Positions 35,903 through 45,158 of a stretch of DNA of 64,000 nucleotides are shown one piece after another. Positions within the stretch are counted from its first letter, which is position 1. Each line of letters starts with the position of its first letter. The notes beneath the pieces were generated by a model. The model was not told the DNA's origin. It did no database searches and saw only the letters and a program-made list of their open reading frames with translations. The translations under genes were made by a program, and so were the position numbers. Source of the stretch: Limisphaera sp. (lineage in GTDB: Bacteria; Verrucomicrobiota; Verrucomicrobiia; Limisphaerales; Limisphaeraceae); the NCBI GenBank assembly GCA_025057755.1, contig JANWVC010000005.1:444071-508070 (forward strand), written 5' to 3'.

Positions 35903-36607
35903 TCATCTGTTAAAACGAAAATGGATAATGTCGTAGTCTTGGACAATGTAATCGCGGTTTTCCAAACGTTGTTTGCCGGCACGTTTGGCGCCTGTTTCGC
36001 CGCCGTGAGCAACCAAGTCAGCGAAGCTGATCACCTCGGCTCGGATAAAGCCGCGTTGAATGTCCGAATGAATGACCCCAGCCGCATGCCAGGCGGCGGC
36101 GCCGTGCCGGAGCATCCACGCGCGATTTTCCTTGCCACCCACGGTTACGAAGCTGATGTAACCTGCCGCTGCATAAGCTTGCACTAACAGCTCCGTGGGT
36201 CGTTCCAAGGCCTCCTTCGAAGCTACGACCATGGGCTTGAAGGTTAAGAGCGCCGAGTGACAGAGGAGTGATTCGCGCTCGCATGTGTCAAGGGAGGCGG
36301 TGGACGCAGGTTGAGCCTCTTCGAGGGTGCGGCGCAACTTGACCAGTGCACTATGTTCTGGGCCGGTCGGGCTCCGTTCCAGTCGATTCTCTACGAATTC
36401 CAAGTCCCGCAGGAGCAGCTCGGTTTGGTACTCTGGGGTTACCACAAAGACATCGGCACCCGCCAACCCTTCCTGACCTACAACGTCTACTTGGACATAG
36501 GTTTTGCGTTGGGCCTCGACCAGCTTGTCCACCAAATCGAGCCGTGGATCCTTAACAAGATGCCGTCCCGTGGCCAAACCAGGGATTCCTAAGGCACACA
36601 CTTTCAT
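35903..36607 (-). CDS. YchF/Obg-like protein without a P-loop (DUF933-type)
   Basis: A 234-residue relative of the universally conserved ATPase YchF (normally about 365 residues). The C-terminal half matches YchF closely: FISFVTVGGKENRAW-like TGS entry, RGFIRAEVISFADLV, AGKQRLENRDYIVQDYD and IIHFRFN. The middle retains DPRLDLVDKLVEAQRK, switch-like DVVGQEGLAGAD, and helices around SLDTCERESLLCH. The nucleotide-binding core is gutted: G1 is GIPGLATGRH instead of the G..NVGKST P-loop, and the segments between switch II and the helical domain are deleted. It therefore probably cannot hydrolyse nucleotide. The frame is intact with a normal stop, so it is not a simple pseudogene. Possible role: ribosome or TGS-ligand binding without nucleotide cycling (inference). 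Confidence 0.82.
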   Translation of the reverse strand: MKVCALGIPGLATGRHLVKDPRLDLVDKLVEAQRKTYVQVDVVGQEGLAGADVFVVTPEYQTELLLRDLEFVENRLERSPTGPEHSALVKLRRTLEEAQPASTASLDTCERESLLCHSALLTFKPMVVASKEALERPTELLVQAYAAAGYISFVTVGGKENRAWMLRHGAAAWHAAGVIHSDIQRGFIRAEVISFADLVAHGGETGAKRAGKQRLENRDYIVQDYDIIHFRFNR

Positions 36608-37132
36608 GAGGGCGCGGATTACGCGATAAAAGTCCCGGCAAAGTCAAGACCGCTTTCTGATGGCGGCTTAACTGCTTTTTAGGCTTCGATCCGCTCCCAA
36701 TGCCTGCAATGGAATCAGATCCGAAGGGGCCGGACTTTGCATGAGTCGAGCCCAAGATGGGCCGCGTGGCTCCATCGATGGACCAACCTCAGCGAATGAC
36801 CGGCGCTGTTCCTGCGTCGCGGTTGTGGGCCGCCTATGGTGAACGCAACTGCAACGACGAGGATACGTCAACCTCCATTCCAACTGTTCATCTCCTTTCA
36901 AGCACGGATGTGTGCAGGTGGCAAGCATTGGCCGCAGTCACTCGACGGGCCCCACGTTCAATCATAAGCTGACCGGGACAGGCCGAATCATGAGAGCCCT
37001 GGGTTCGCCCCCCACTCGTTTGCCCATGGGTCCAGTGCAGGTTATTCGGCAAAGGCTCACGCTCGGCGCCCCCACGCGGAAACACCCCCCAACCCTCATC
37101 AAATGGGTTGCTACAGATTTAGCAGGCTTTTT
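36608..37132. other. 525 bp without a recognised gene
   Basis: Divergent spacer between the YchF-like gene and the gntP-like gene. Short open frames here have no motifs. Promoters for both genes are expected; none stands out. Confidence 0.4.
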
Positions 37133-38590
37133 ATGCTGGCCCGGCAAGCGGGCCCTGTGACGAATCCTGTCCCTATACAAGTTGAGGTCTGGCGTCCGAT
37201 TCTGACGCTGGTCGCGTGTGTCTTGGTGCTGGTGCTGCTTGTCGGCCGATGGCGAGTGCACCCTTTTCTGGCCCTGCTGGCGGCTGCTTGGCTGGCCGGA
37301 TGGCTGACGCCAGCAGACCGACTAATGCAGGCGAGTCGCCGCGAAGGTCTCCCGCATGCGGTGCGCGTGGTAGAAGTAGCCTCCAGTGAACTCGGTAGCT
37401 TATGCGGACGCGTAGGCATTGTGATTGCACTAGCTTCGATTCTTGGAGTTTGCCTGTTGGAAAGCGGAGCAGCTGATAAGGTTGTCCGACGGTTCTTGGC
37501 CGTAACTGGTGAGCGGCGGGCAGGCCTGGCGTTGGTAAGTGGAGGTTTTGTCTTGAGCCTGCCAATTTTCTTCGACACCTTTTTCATGCTGTTGATCCCC
37601 CTGGCCCGAGCGCTGAGACTGCGAACGGGTAAGGATTACACCCTGTACGTGCTGGCCATTTGTTGTGCCGGAGCTGTTACACACTCGCTTGTGGCCCCCC
37701 ATCCTGGCGCGCTGGCCATGGCGGAGATCCTCAAGGTGGACCTGGGCTGGTCGGTGATTATCGGCACGTTATGCTCAATTCCAACGGTGGCGGCAGGTTG
37801 GCAGGTCGCCCGCTGGCTGAATCGCCGGTACGATTTGCCCATGCGGGAGACACCCGGATTGAGCCTGGCCGACCTGGAAGCAATCGCGCGGCGGCCGGAA
37901 TCGGAGCTTCCGTGTTTGGTCGCTGCTCTCGGGCCGGTTCTGCTGCCGTTGGGTCTGATCTCGGTCGCTTCTTTTTCGGCGGCGTTTGTACCAGAGACGG
38001 CCCGAACCGGCTGGGGGTCCACCCTGGAATGGCTGGGCCATCGGAATGTGGCCCTGGCCATAGGTGCTCTGTGGGCCATGCGACTGGCCTTCCGTCACAC
38101 AGGGCGGGACTGGAACCGGCTCAGTCGGCTGATGGGACAGGCCTTGGAAACTGCCGGTGTGGTTGTGCTTATCACCAGTGCCGGCGGCGCATTTGGCATG
38201 ATGCTGAAGCATGCCGGCGTGGGAGAGGCGGTTCAGGCATTGGCAACCAGCTTAGAGGCGAATTTCTTGGTGCTTGCATGGGCAGTTGCCGTGTTGATGA
38301 AATTCGCTCAAGGTTCAGCTACGGTATCCATGCTGACCACAGCGGGCATGATGGCCGGTATGGCGCAGTCTGGAGAGTTACCATACCATCCGATGTACCT
38401 GTTCCTGGCCATTGGTTTTGGCGCGCTCGGCATTTCGTGGATGAATGACAGTGGTTTTTGGGTGATCGGCAGGTTGAGCGGGTTCACAGAGAGAGAAACC
38501 TTGGCCACTTGGACGGTGTTGGCCTTTTCCATGTCGGTGACAGGTTTACTCCTCACCTTGCTCCTGGCGGCGATTTATCCTGCCCTGTAG
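37133..38590 (+). CDS. GntP-family gluconate / sugar-acid permease
   Basis: About 485 residues with roughly 12 hydrophobic spans and no soluble domain. Family-typical stretches are VSGGFVLSLPIFFDTFFMLLIP, VAPHPGALAMAEIL, ITSAGGAFGMMLKHAGVG and WAVAVLMKFAQGSATVSMLTTAGMM, the GntP-type H+ symporter pattern for gluconate, fructuronate or glycerate. The substrate cannot be read from sequence. The ATG at 37133 is preceded by AGCAGG; a GTG at 37157 and an upstream GTG-type start at 37103 are possible. It converges on an SDR / Gfo-Idh pair, and together they could form a small sugar-acid uptake and oxidation set. Confidence 0.88.
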   Translation: MLARQAGPVTNPVPIQVEVWRPILTLVACVLVLVLLVGRWRVHPFLALLAAAWLAGWLTPADRLMQASRREGLPHAVRVVEVASSELGSLCGRVGIVIALASILGVCLLESGAADKVVRRFLAVTGERRAGLALVSGGFVLSLPIFFDTFFMLLIPLARALRLRTGKDYTLYVLAICCAGAVTHSLVAPHPGALAMAEILKVDLGWSVIIGTLCSIPTVAAGWQVARWLNRRYDLPMRETPGLSLADLEAIARRPESELPCLVAALGPVLLPLGLISVASFSAAFVPETARTGWGSTLEWLGHRNVALAIGALWAMRLAFRHTGRDWNRLSRLMGQALETAGVVVLITSAGGAFGMMLKHAGVGEAVQALATSLEANFLVLAWAVAVLMKFAQGSATVSMLTTAGMMAGMAQSGELPYHPMYLFLAIGFGALGISWMNDSGFWVIGRLSGFTERETLATWTVLAFSMSVTGLLLTLLLAAIYPAL

Positions 38591-38680
38591 CCGGGCGAAA
38601 TTGGCCAACGCGACTTCCGTCGTGAGATTCCGAAACCAATCGCCGCGCCCATCCGGCCAGGAGGTGAGCCGGGGGTCCGT

Positions 38681-39412
38681 TCAACGCGGCCGGACAAGAA
38701 TCTCCTCGATGATCACGTGCTCGGGTTGTTCGGCGCAGAACAACACGCAGGCCGCCACGTCTTCCGGGTGCAACATGCGCGCACGAGCCTCCGGCGGCGG
38801 AGGATTCGGCCGCTTATCCAGGAGAGGGGTGTTGATGTCACCGGGGAAAATCGCACAGGCACGAATCCCATTTGCACGTTCTTCCACATTGATGCTTTGC
38901 GTGAGGCCGGCCAGGCCAAACTTGCTTGCGACATATGCGGCGCCGGCTTTCGCAGACGCCAGTTTTCCCGCGTCCGAGACGATGTTGACAATAGTGCCCC
39001 GTCGTTGCCGCCGCATGGCCGGCAGGAACGCTCGGACGCAATGAAACGCGCCGTCCAAGTTGGTAGCCAGGATGGTCCGGTAATCTTCCAACGAAAGAAC
39101 ACTCAAGGCGCGCTCAGGCACGTTGGTGCCCGCTGCGTTCACTAGCAAGTCCACCTCGTTCCAATCCCGGAGAACGGAATCCGCCATGCGTGCCACGGCT
39201 GCGGCATCTTGGATATCGCATATTTCGATGCGAAACCGCGTCGCGTGCGGACCGGCTTGGGCGACGGTCTCCTCCAATCCTTTTCGGTTGCGGCCGACAA
39301 GGGCCACCCGCCAGTGACGCGTCGCCAACGCCAGCGCCACAGCTCGACCCACACCGCTGCTTGCACCGGTGACAACGGCGCATCGGCTCGTGCCATATCC
39401 AAATGCATTCAT
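38681..39412 (-). CDS. Short-chain dehydrogenase/reductase (classical SDR)
   Basis: 243 residues from the ATG at 39412. It has the Rossmann glycine motif TGASSGVGRA (15-24), NAAG at 92-95, catalytic S146, Y160 and K164 (YVASK) and an FPGDINTPL segment. An oxidoreductase of NAD(P)-dependent alcohol, sugar-alcohol or keto-acid type; the substrate is unknown. It is 38 bp downstream of the Gfo/Idh/MocA gene on the same strand, so they are likely co-transcribed. The frame extends upstream to 39478 but the extension overlaps the neighbour and is not conserved. Confidence 0.9.
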   Translation of the reverse strand: MNAFGYGTSRCAVVTGASSGVGRAVALALATRHWRVALVGRNRKGLEETVAQAGPHATRFRIEICDIQDAAAVARMADSVLRDWNEVDLLVNAAGTNVPERALSVLSLEDYRTILATNLDGAFHCVRAFLPAMRRQRRGTIVNIVSDAGKLASAKAGAAYVASKFGLAGLTQSINVEERANGIRACAIFPGDINTPLLDKRPNPPPPEARARMLHPEDVAACVLFCAEQPEHVIIEEILVRPR

Positions 39413-39450
39413 GCAAAATTCGACGCAGTCAGGATCGGACTGCAGGCAGT

Positions 39451-40542
39451 TCAAGCCCAATCGGGCAGCTCCACCCATTGATGCGTCTCGAACGAACGCA
39501 ATATGGCATCGATTACCTCCTGCACACGGGCCCCATCCTCAAATGTCACCGCACAGGGTCGTTGCTCCCGAATGGCCTGAACAAATTCCCAGATTTGGTC
39601 GTACCGGAAGGTCAGCAGCGGATTACCCTGATGCGGATCTCGGGGCGATCCGGGCCAAGTCCAAAATTCCCGCGGGACTTCGATTCGCTTCAAGTCATTC
39701 TCCCCGGCACGCCCCACCCACAGGTGATTCCAATGACGGGTATCATATACAAAGGTGGCCTCGCTGCCGTTGAGTTCGACTGTATCTGGCGAGCGCCAAC
39801 TTTCATTTCGACCGGTGGCTAGTTTCGTGCTCTCCCAAACACCGGTAGCATCATTCCGGAAATCTGCCAGCACAGCGACCCATTCATCGACTTCGTTCGG
39901 CTGGTCTCCTCGAACGGACATGAACCGGCGTCCATGACCAACCAGACGCCGAATGGCCCCAAACAAAAGATGACCAAAGTCAATCCGGTGACTAAGCATG
40001 TCCCCCAGCTCCCCCGTGCCTGCCAGGGACTGGCTCTGCCGCCAGCCCAATGGGCGTTGCCCCCAGTCCTGAAGGCGGCAGGCGCGAAAGTGATAAGGCC
40101 GTCCTAAGTCGCCCCGCCGTACCAAGTGGGCCAAGTACCGCATCGCAGGCACAAACCGATACGTAAATGCGGTCATATGTCGGATGCCCGCCCGCTCGGC
40201 AGCGTCAGCCATGGCCCAAGCTTCGCAAGCCGACATGGCCAAGGGTTTTTCACAAAGCACATGCTTTCCGTGCGCGATGGCAGCCTGCGCAATGGGGGCA
40301 TGTGTGACGTTGGGCGTGGCGATGATGACCGCGTGGATGTCCTCCCGGCTCACAATCTCCTCGTAACGATGGGAAACGATTTCCGCACCCGTGGACCGGC
40401 GTGCAGCCTCAAGTCGAACGGGATCGCTGTCACACAGGGCTGCAAGACGGACCCCCGGGCATTGAGCCAATCCTGGCACGTGATTTTGCAGGGCGACAGC
40501 CCCGCACCCGATCAAGGCCACGTTCAGTTCAAGTTTCCCCAC
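39451..40542 (-). CDS. Gfo/Idh/MocA-family oxidoreductase
   Basis: About 363 residues. The N-terminal Rossmann fold has VALIGCGAVALQNHVPGLAQ and the EKPLAMS motif (GKHVLCEKPLAM) whose Lys is a family hallmark. A C-terminal alpha/beta domain follows (YRFVPAMRYLAHLVRRGDLG, DMLSHRIDFGHLLFGA). It binds NAD(P) and probably acts on a sugar, inositol or related polyol. The GTG at 40542 gives a normal N-terminus; a TTG at 40611 would overlap nuoD, and the frame is open to there. It is downstream of nuoD and upstream of the SDR on the same strand. Confidence 0.88.
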   Translation of the reverse strand: MGKLELNVALIGCGAVALQNHVPGLAQCPGVRLAALCDSDPVRLEAARRSTGAEIVSHRYEEIVSREDIHAVIIATPNVTHAPIAQAAIAHGKHVLCEKPLAMSACEAWAMADAAERAGIRHMTAFTYRFVPAMRYLAHLVRRGDLGRPYHFRACRLQDWGQRPLGWRQSQSLAGTGELGDMLSHRIDFGHLLFGAIRRLVGHGRRFMSVRGDQPNEVDEWVAVLADFRNDATGVWESTKLATGRNESWRSPDTVELNGSEATFVYDTRHWNHLWVGRAGENDLKRIEVPREFWTWPGSPRDPHQGNPLLTFRYDQIWEFVQAIREQRPCAVTFEDGARVQEVIDAILRSFETHQWVELPDWA

Positions 40543-40600
40543 AAGACGCCCACTTACGACCCGGTGATGCAGGCTGTTGCACGTGCAAGAGGGGCAAGGT

Positions 40601-41773
40601 TCACCGGTCAACTTCGCCCATCACGATATCAATGCTACCTAAAATGACAACCACATCAGCCACCAGATGACCGCGGCACATGTCTTCCAAGACCGTCAAA
40701 TTGACGAGGCTGGGGGGCCGCACTCGATACCGATAAGGGTTCGGACCGCCGTCACTGATGAGGTAAAACCCCAGCTCGCCTTTTGGGGACTCAATGCGCG
40801 CATATACTTCACCCGGCTTGGGTCGCAGTCCCCGCTGTTTCACTTGAGGGTTTTGAATGGGGCCGCGAGGAATGTCCCGGAGGGCTTGCTGAAGAATCCG
40901 AACTGATTCCCGCATTTCCAGCACGCGGACCATGTACCGATCATACACGTCTCCGTGCTCACCCAGTGGGACGCGAAACTCGAAGCGGTCATAAATGCCG
41001 TAACGATCAACCTTGCGAACATCATAGTTGACGCCACTGGCCCGCAAGACAGGACCGGTCACACCGGCGTTGATGGCCAGTTGCGGGGGTAAAACCCCCA
41101 CGCCTTGCGTGCGCGCAATGACGATTTCGTTCTGAGACAGCAGAGCCTCAAACTCATCCAAGAACCGGGGGAACTCGTCCACGACTTTTCGGGCCTGCTC
41201 CACCCAGCCTGGCGGCAGATCGCACCGAACGCCCCCAAACCGCATGTAGTTACACATCATGCGTGCGCCGGTCAAAGATTCAAAAAGGTCCAGGATTCTC
41301 TCACGTTCGCGAAAGGCGTACATCAGCGGCGTGCCGGTCGCGCCCATATCCTGCAAGAGGAATCCGGCAAGGCACGCATGGTTTTGCAATCGGGTCAACT
41401 CCGCCAAAATGACACGGATATACTCGGCACGCTCTGGCACTGTGAAACCGCACAAGCGCTCGACCGCCAGCGCGTAAGCCCAGTTGTTGGTCAGAGAGCA
41501 AAAGTAATCCAGCCTGTCAGTGTAGGGCATCGAGCCCAAATAACTAATGCGCTCGGCGATTTTTTCGTGATTCCGATGGAGGTATCCAAACACGGGCTTC
41601 AGTTTCACCACCCGTTCGCCATCCAAAACTACGTCCATTCGGAAGACCCCATGGGTGGACGGATGCTGTGGACCCATGGAAACTTCCAAATAATCACCTT
41701 CAGCTTCCGGGTTATACCCCCCCGATCGAATGAGTCGCGCCTGCCGGGGAAGAGACATTTCTGTTGCGTCCAT
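40601..41773 (-). CDS. nuoD: NADH-quinone oxidoreductase subunit D
   Basis: The 49-kDa-type subunit that lines the quinone chamber of complex I, on the peripheral arm. 390 residues. Conserved sequence includes [60 protein letters not shown] and the C-terminal [15 protein letters not shown]. The ATG at 41773 is chosen; ATG at 41758 is an alternative. No other nuo gene flanks it: downstream are a Gfo/Idh oxidoreductase and an SDR, and upstream is a short unclear frame and a divergent FG-GAP gene. A complete complex I must therefore be encoded elsewhere, or this copy is a paralogue. Confidence 0.93.
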   Translation of the reverse strand: MDATEMSLPRQARLIRSGGYNPEAEGDYLEVSMGPQHPSTHGVFRMDVVLDGERVVKLKPVFGYLHRNHEKIAERISYLGSMPYTDRLDYFCSLTNNWAYALAVERLCGFTVPERAEYIRVILAELTRLQNHACLAGFLLQDMGATGTPLMYAFRERERILDLFESLTGARMMCNYMRFGGVRCDLPPGWVEQARKVVDEFPRFLDEFEALLSQNEIVIARTQGVGVLPPQLAINAGVTGPVLRASGVNYDVRKVDRYGIYDRFEFRVPLGEHGDVYDRYMVRVLEMRESVRILQQALRDIPRGPIQNPQVKQRGLRPKPGEVYARIESPKGELGFYLISDGGPNPYRYRVRPPSLVNLTVLEDMCRGHLVADVVVILGSIDIVMGEVDR

Positions 41774-42078
41774 GCTTGTTCAATCGGGCTGAGGCAGATC
41801 GCTTTGCCAGGTTACCAGCATGCCCGCAGTTGGAAGTTCATGGTCCAGTCCGCGAATCAGGTAAGGTAAACTCACGCTCCTGATGCGGAGGCACCTGCCG
41901 CGCCCGCCGATGACCAGTTTGCCAATCTTCTGGGAACCCATGATGCGCATGGCCAATTCGCCCGATGCAAGCTTCAGTCTAGTGGGACTCGTCTTTGATG
42001 ACAACGACCGAGCCAGGCAACGCAAATTGCGTGCACATCGCTTGCGCCACAACCAAGTCCCGCTACCCTCGGAGCATG
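41774..42078. other. 305 bp spacer between divergent nuoD and FG-GAP genes
   Basis: Contains a short minus-strand frame (41780-42154 region) that ends 6 bp before nuoD. Its C-terminal part could encode a small basic protein, but it has no recognisable motif and overlaps the start of the FG-GAP gene. I see no promoter of good quality. Confidence 0.35.
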
Positions 42079-44460
42079 GTTCCAATGCTGCTCCACTCGA
42101 GCGGTTCGGCCAAGCGAAGTGGACTGCGCGGATTAGACCGGCGCGGCTGCTCACAACGAAGCCGTGTTTTGGTATGGTCCGGCTGCACCGGGTGGATCAT
42201 CGGTTTTTGGGTCTGGATCCTGCATGGTGCGCCGGCGGCGGTGGGTTTCAGCTTTAGTGGCCCAGAGCTGTTCCCCATCGACGATGCGATTTCGCATTTA
42301 CGGGGTGCGGATCTGGACGGAGACGGGCTGCAGGATCTCGTGGTTGCAAATAATCGCCGGGCCCGGATCACGTTCTTGTACAACCGCTCGGGACAACTTC
42401 CATTCATGAAAGTGCCTGAACCATCCTCTGCGCGGGAAGTCAACGAACTTCCGCCCGACGCGCGATTCGAGATCCGTTCTCTCGCGTCGGAGAAACGCAT
42501 CCTGGCATTGGAGGTCGTGGACGTGAATCGCGATGGTCGTCCAGACCTCGTTTATTACGGCGAGCCCAGAGAGTTGGTTGTCCATTTGAACGAGGGCCAA
42601 CGGCGCTGGAGTTCCCCTCGGCAATGGACAGTGCCAGATGTACCTTTTTCCCCACACGTGCTTGCTGCTGGTGATGTGGACGGCGACGGCTCCGCAGACT
42701 TGCTGCTGTTGGGCGAGTATCAAATCCACCGGTTCCGCAGCACTGCCGACGGTCTCTTGGAGCGGGTCGAGTCGTTGCCCCTGGCTCAACCTGCACATAG
42801 TCTCCAGGTGCTGGATATAGATGGCGACGGTCGGTTGGATCTTTTGCTAATCAACTGGGAAAGCTCGGATCCGGTTCGGGTCCGCTTTCAGCACGCTGCG
42901 GGTGTTTGGGGGCCAGAGATTGCGTTCCGATTCCCACTCATCCGGGCTTATTGGGCCGACCGACCCGCATCCACAGGCCCTGCCTACATGACCGCGATTG
43001 GACAGGCGTCCGGACGAGCCGTGCTGGCCCGTTTCGAAGAAACGCCAGGAGACACGTTCGGTCCATTTGTTGCTGGCCAGTTTGAGATGTTTCCCATCCC
43101 TCGAACGGAAAAGGCACGGCGGGGCGTGGTTTGGGCCGATGTGGACGGCGATAGACGACCAGACTTGTTAGCCGCGGACCCGGACACTGGCAATCTGATG
43201 GTCCAACGGGCAGGTGCAGAAGGGCGTTTTGCATCGCCGGCTCGTTTCCCTTCGCTTGTGGGCATCACCGAGATCCTGGCAGAAGATTGGGATGGAGATG
43301 GAGCCACGGAGGTTTTTCTTCTCAGTCCGGAGGAAAAAACTGTTGGGATTTGCCGGATGACTGATCAAGGGGGTTTGCCTTTTCCGAGGCTTCTGCCTGT
43401 TTCGGGACGACCTTTGGCCATGGCCTTGGGCAAACCGCAACCGGCGGAAGGTCTAACTTTAGCAGTCTTGGTGGACTCAGACGGACAGCGTCTGGTGCAT
43501 TGGTTCCAGGCCCATGGTTCAACTCGCAAGCTCGCTTTGGCTCCCACATGGAAAGGTCAACTCCGCCAAATGCTCTGGCACGACGCAGACGAAGACGGTC
43601 TTTTGGACCTCGTCTTGCTAGCCTCATACGACCGGATCAAGGTCCTGCGGCAACAATCTGATGGAACATTTGAAGAACTCGATGTGCCCCCCCCGGGCGG
43701 CACCTTGGAGAATCCATGGGTTGCGCAGGCCGATGTCAGCGGTGACGCTCGACCGGAGCTACTGTTGGGCCAACGAAACCTGATCCGGGCAATCCGGCTG
43801 CAAAAGGATGGCGGTTTGTCGGAAGCTGCAGGATGGAGCTTCCAAGCCATCGAGCAGATCAACGCGCCCGAACGCGAGGCCCGCCTGACAGCGGCCCTGA
43901 CGATCCCAGTTTCAAATGCTGCTCCGGCTTTGTGCCTATTGGATGCAGGTAACAAAAGGTTGCTGCTGATGATGCGCGATGCCCAAGGGTTGTGGATCGC
44001 ACGTCGTCAGGTGCCGCTGCCACGAGCGGATTTTGTCGCCATGCGATTCTTGCCACTAGAGGACGCACTCGGACCCGCATTGGCCTTTTGGGGTGGGGCC
44101 TCCGCAGCTCTGATGCGGTTGCATGGCAACGTCTGGAAGTTGCGAGAACTCGATCAATACGAGACGCCTGTTCGAGACGGCTACTTGCGCGATGTCACGT
44201 CCGGAGATGTCGATCACGATGGGCAAAAAGAGTGGATCTTTTTGGAAACAGCTCGACACTATGTGGACATCGTGCGGTGGCGGACCGAACGACTCGAGCC
44301 GGGAGATCGCTGGCCAGTTTTTGAAGAACGCTCCTATCAGGCGCTGCGTACGCCACGTTTCGAGCCGCGTGAGGCGCTCGTTGCCGACGTGACCGGAGAC
44401 GGCCGCAACGATCTAATCCTGCTCGTGCACGACCGTGTGCTGCTCTATCCGCAGGACTGA
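42079..44460 (+). CDS. Secreted FG-GAP/VCBS repeat protein
   Basis: About 793 residues. A hydrophobic segment (about 35-50, WIIGFWVWILHGAPAA) probably acts as a signal peptide after a long basic leader. The mature part has repeated calcium-binding FG-GAP/VCBS units with motifs such as GADLDGDGLQDLVVA, DVNRDGRPDLVYYG, DIDGDGRLDLLLI, DVDGDRRPDLLAA and DVTGDGRNDLILL, predicting a beta propeller like an integrin alpha head. The start is uncertain: ATG 42079 or 42088. The gene's stop lies 5 bp from the stop of the convergent response regulator. The partner or ligand is unknown; location is probably periplasmic or extracellular. Confidence 0.83.
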   Translation, partial: VPMLLHSSGSAKRSGLRGLDRRGCSQRSRVLVWSGCTGWIIGFWVWILHGAPAAVGFSFSGPELFPIDDAISHLRGADLDGDGLQDLVVANNRRARITFLYNRSGQLPFMKVPEPSSAREVNELPPDARFEIRSLASEKRILALEVVDVNRDGRPDLVYYGEPRELVVHLNEGQRRWSSPRQWTVPDVPFSPHVLAAGDVDGDGSADLLLLGEYQIHRFRSTADGLLERVESLPLAQPAHSLQVLDIDGDGRLDLLLINWESSDPVRVRFQHAAGVWGPEIAFRFPLIRAYWADRPASTGPAYMTAIGQASGRAVLARFEETPGDTFGPFVAGQFEMFPIPRTEKARRGVVWADVDGDRRPDLLAADPDTGNLMVQRAGAEGRFASPARFPSLVGITEILAEDWDGDGATEVFLLSPEEKTVGICRMTDQGGLPFPRLLPVSGRPLAMALGKPQPAEGLTLAVLVDSDGQRLVHWFQAHGSTRKLALAPTWKGQLRQMLWHDADEDGLLDLVLLASYDRIKVLRQQSDGTFEELDVPPPGGTLENPWVAQADVSGDARPELLLGQRNLIRAIRLQKDGGLSEAAGWSFQAIEQINAPEREARLTAALTIPVSNAAPALCLLDAGNKRLLLMMRDAQGLWIARRQVPLPRADFVAMRFLPLEDALGPALAFWGGASAALMRLHGNVWKLRELDQYETPVRDGYLRDVTSGDVDHDGQKEWIFLETARHYVDIVRWRTERLEPGDRWPVFEERSYQALRTPRFEPREALVADVTGDGRNDLILLVHDRVLLYPQD

Positions 44461-44465
44461 TTGGA

Positions 44466-45143
44466 TCACGCTCCAGCCTCCGAGGTTTCGTCCAAGTCGT
44501 CTGCAGGTTTGCGCCAATCCGGATACACCGTTTCAGGCAGTTGCCCTCGTCGGATCATCTCCTGCAAGTCCCGAATTACTGTGCGGCGAGACACCTTGAA
44601 CTCCCTGGCCAACGCCGAGATGTTGGCGCGGTGTTGTTGTCCACGGAGTTTGCCCAACATCCGGTTCTGACGACTCAACCGATCGGTGGACCGACTAAGC
44701 AATTCTAACGCGTCAATCCGCTGAGATCGCTCCAAGGCCTCGAATTGTCGGACTACCTCTGAAGGGCCGCATTCGCGGAGTGCCTCTTCCACCGTGCGCC
44801 GCAACTGCCGTAGATCAACAGGCTTCGGAAGACAATAATGCGCACGTCTGGGGCCTTGCAACGCGCGCAATTGTTCACTCACTTCCAAGGCCCCGGAGAC
44901 AATGATGACCGGAACATGAGGCAAAAGTTCTCGAAACTCTGGCAAGAAATCCAAGCCCCGCTCCCCCTCCTCCAAAACATGATCCAACACCACGACATCC
45001 GGCTGCGTCTGACCAAGGCAGGCAAGTGCCTCCGTTCCGGTGCGAGCCCGAATCAGCGTAAAGCTGCCCAGGGTTTCTTCATAGAGCTCATACTGGTCGT
45101 CATCGTCTTCAACCACCAATATGACCGGTTTCAGCGCGCTCAT
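44466..45143 (-). CDS. Response regulator with C-terminal helix-turn-helix
   Basis: 225 residues. The receiver domain (1-115) has the acidic pocket EDDDD (12-16), phospho-acceptor D54 in VVLDHVLEEG, S83 and K107 in LPKPVD. Residues 172-200 (ANISALAREFKVSRRTVIRDLQE) form a helix-turn-helix of the wHTH/DeoR-like kind rather than the common OmpR, LuxR or Fis types. It should be phosphorylated by the adjacent histidine kinase and act as a DNA-binding regulator. The kinase gene lies 15 bp upstream on the same strand (kinase first). Probable targets cannot be named; the convergent FG-GAP gene is one candidate. Confidence 0.9.
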   Translation of the reverse strand: MSALKPVILVVEDDDDQYELYEETLGSFTLIRARTGTEALACLGQTQPDVVVLDHVLEEGERGLDFLPEFRELLPHVPVIIVSGALEVSEQLRALQGPRRAHYCLPKPVDLRQLRRTVEEALRECGPSEVVRQFEALERSQRIDALELLSRSTDRLSRQNRMLGKLRGQQHRANISALAREFKVSRRTVIRDLQEMIRRGQLPETVYPDWRKPADDLDETSEAGA

Positions 45144-45158
45144 AGGCCAACTGCCCGG

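Noticed and set aside
41780..42154. Small minus-strand frame ending just before nuoD
   Set aside because: No motif, overlaps the FG-GAP start, and no ribosome-binding site; noted only as uncertain.
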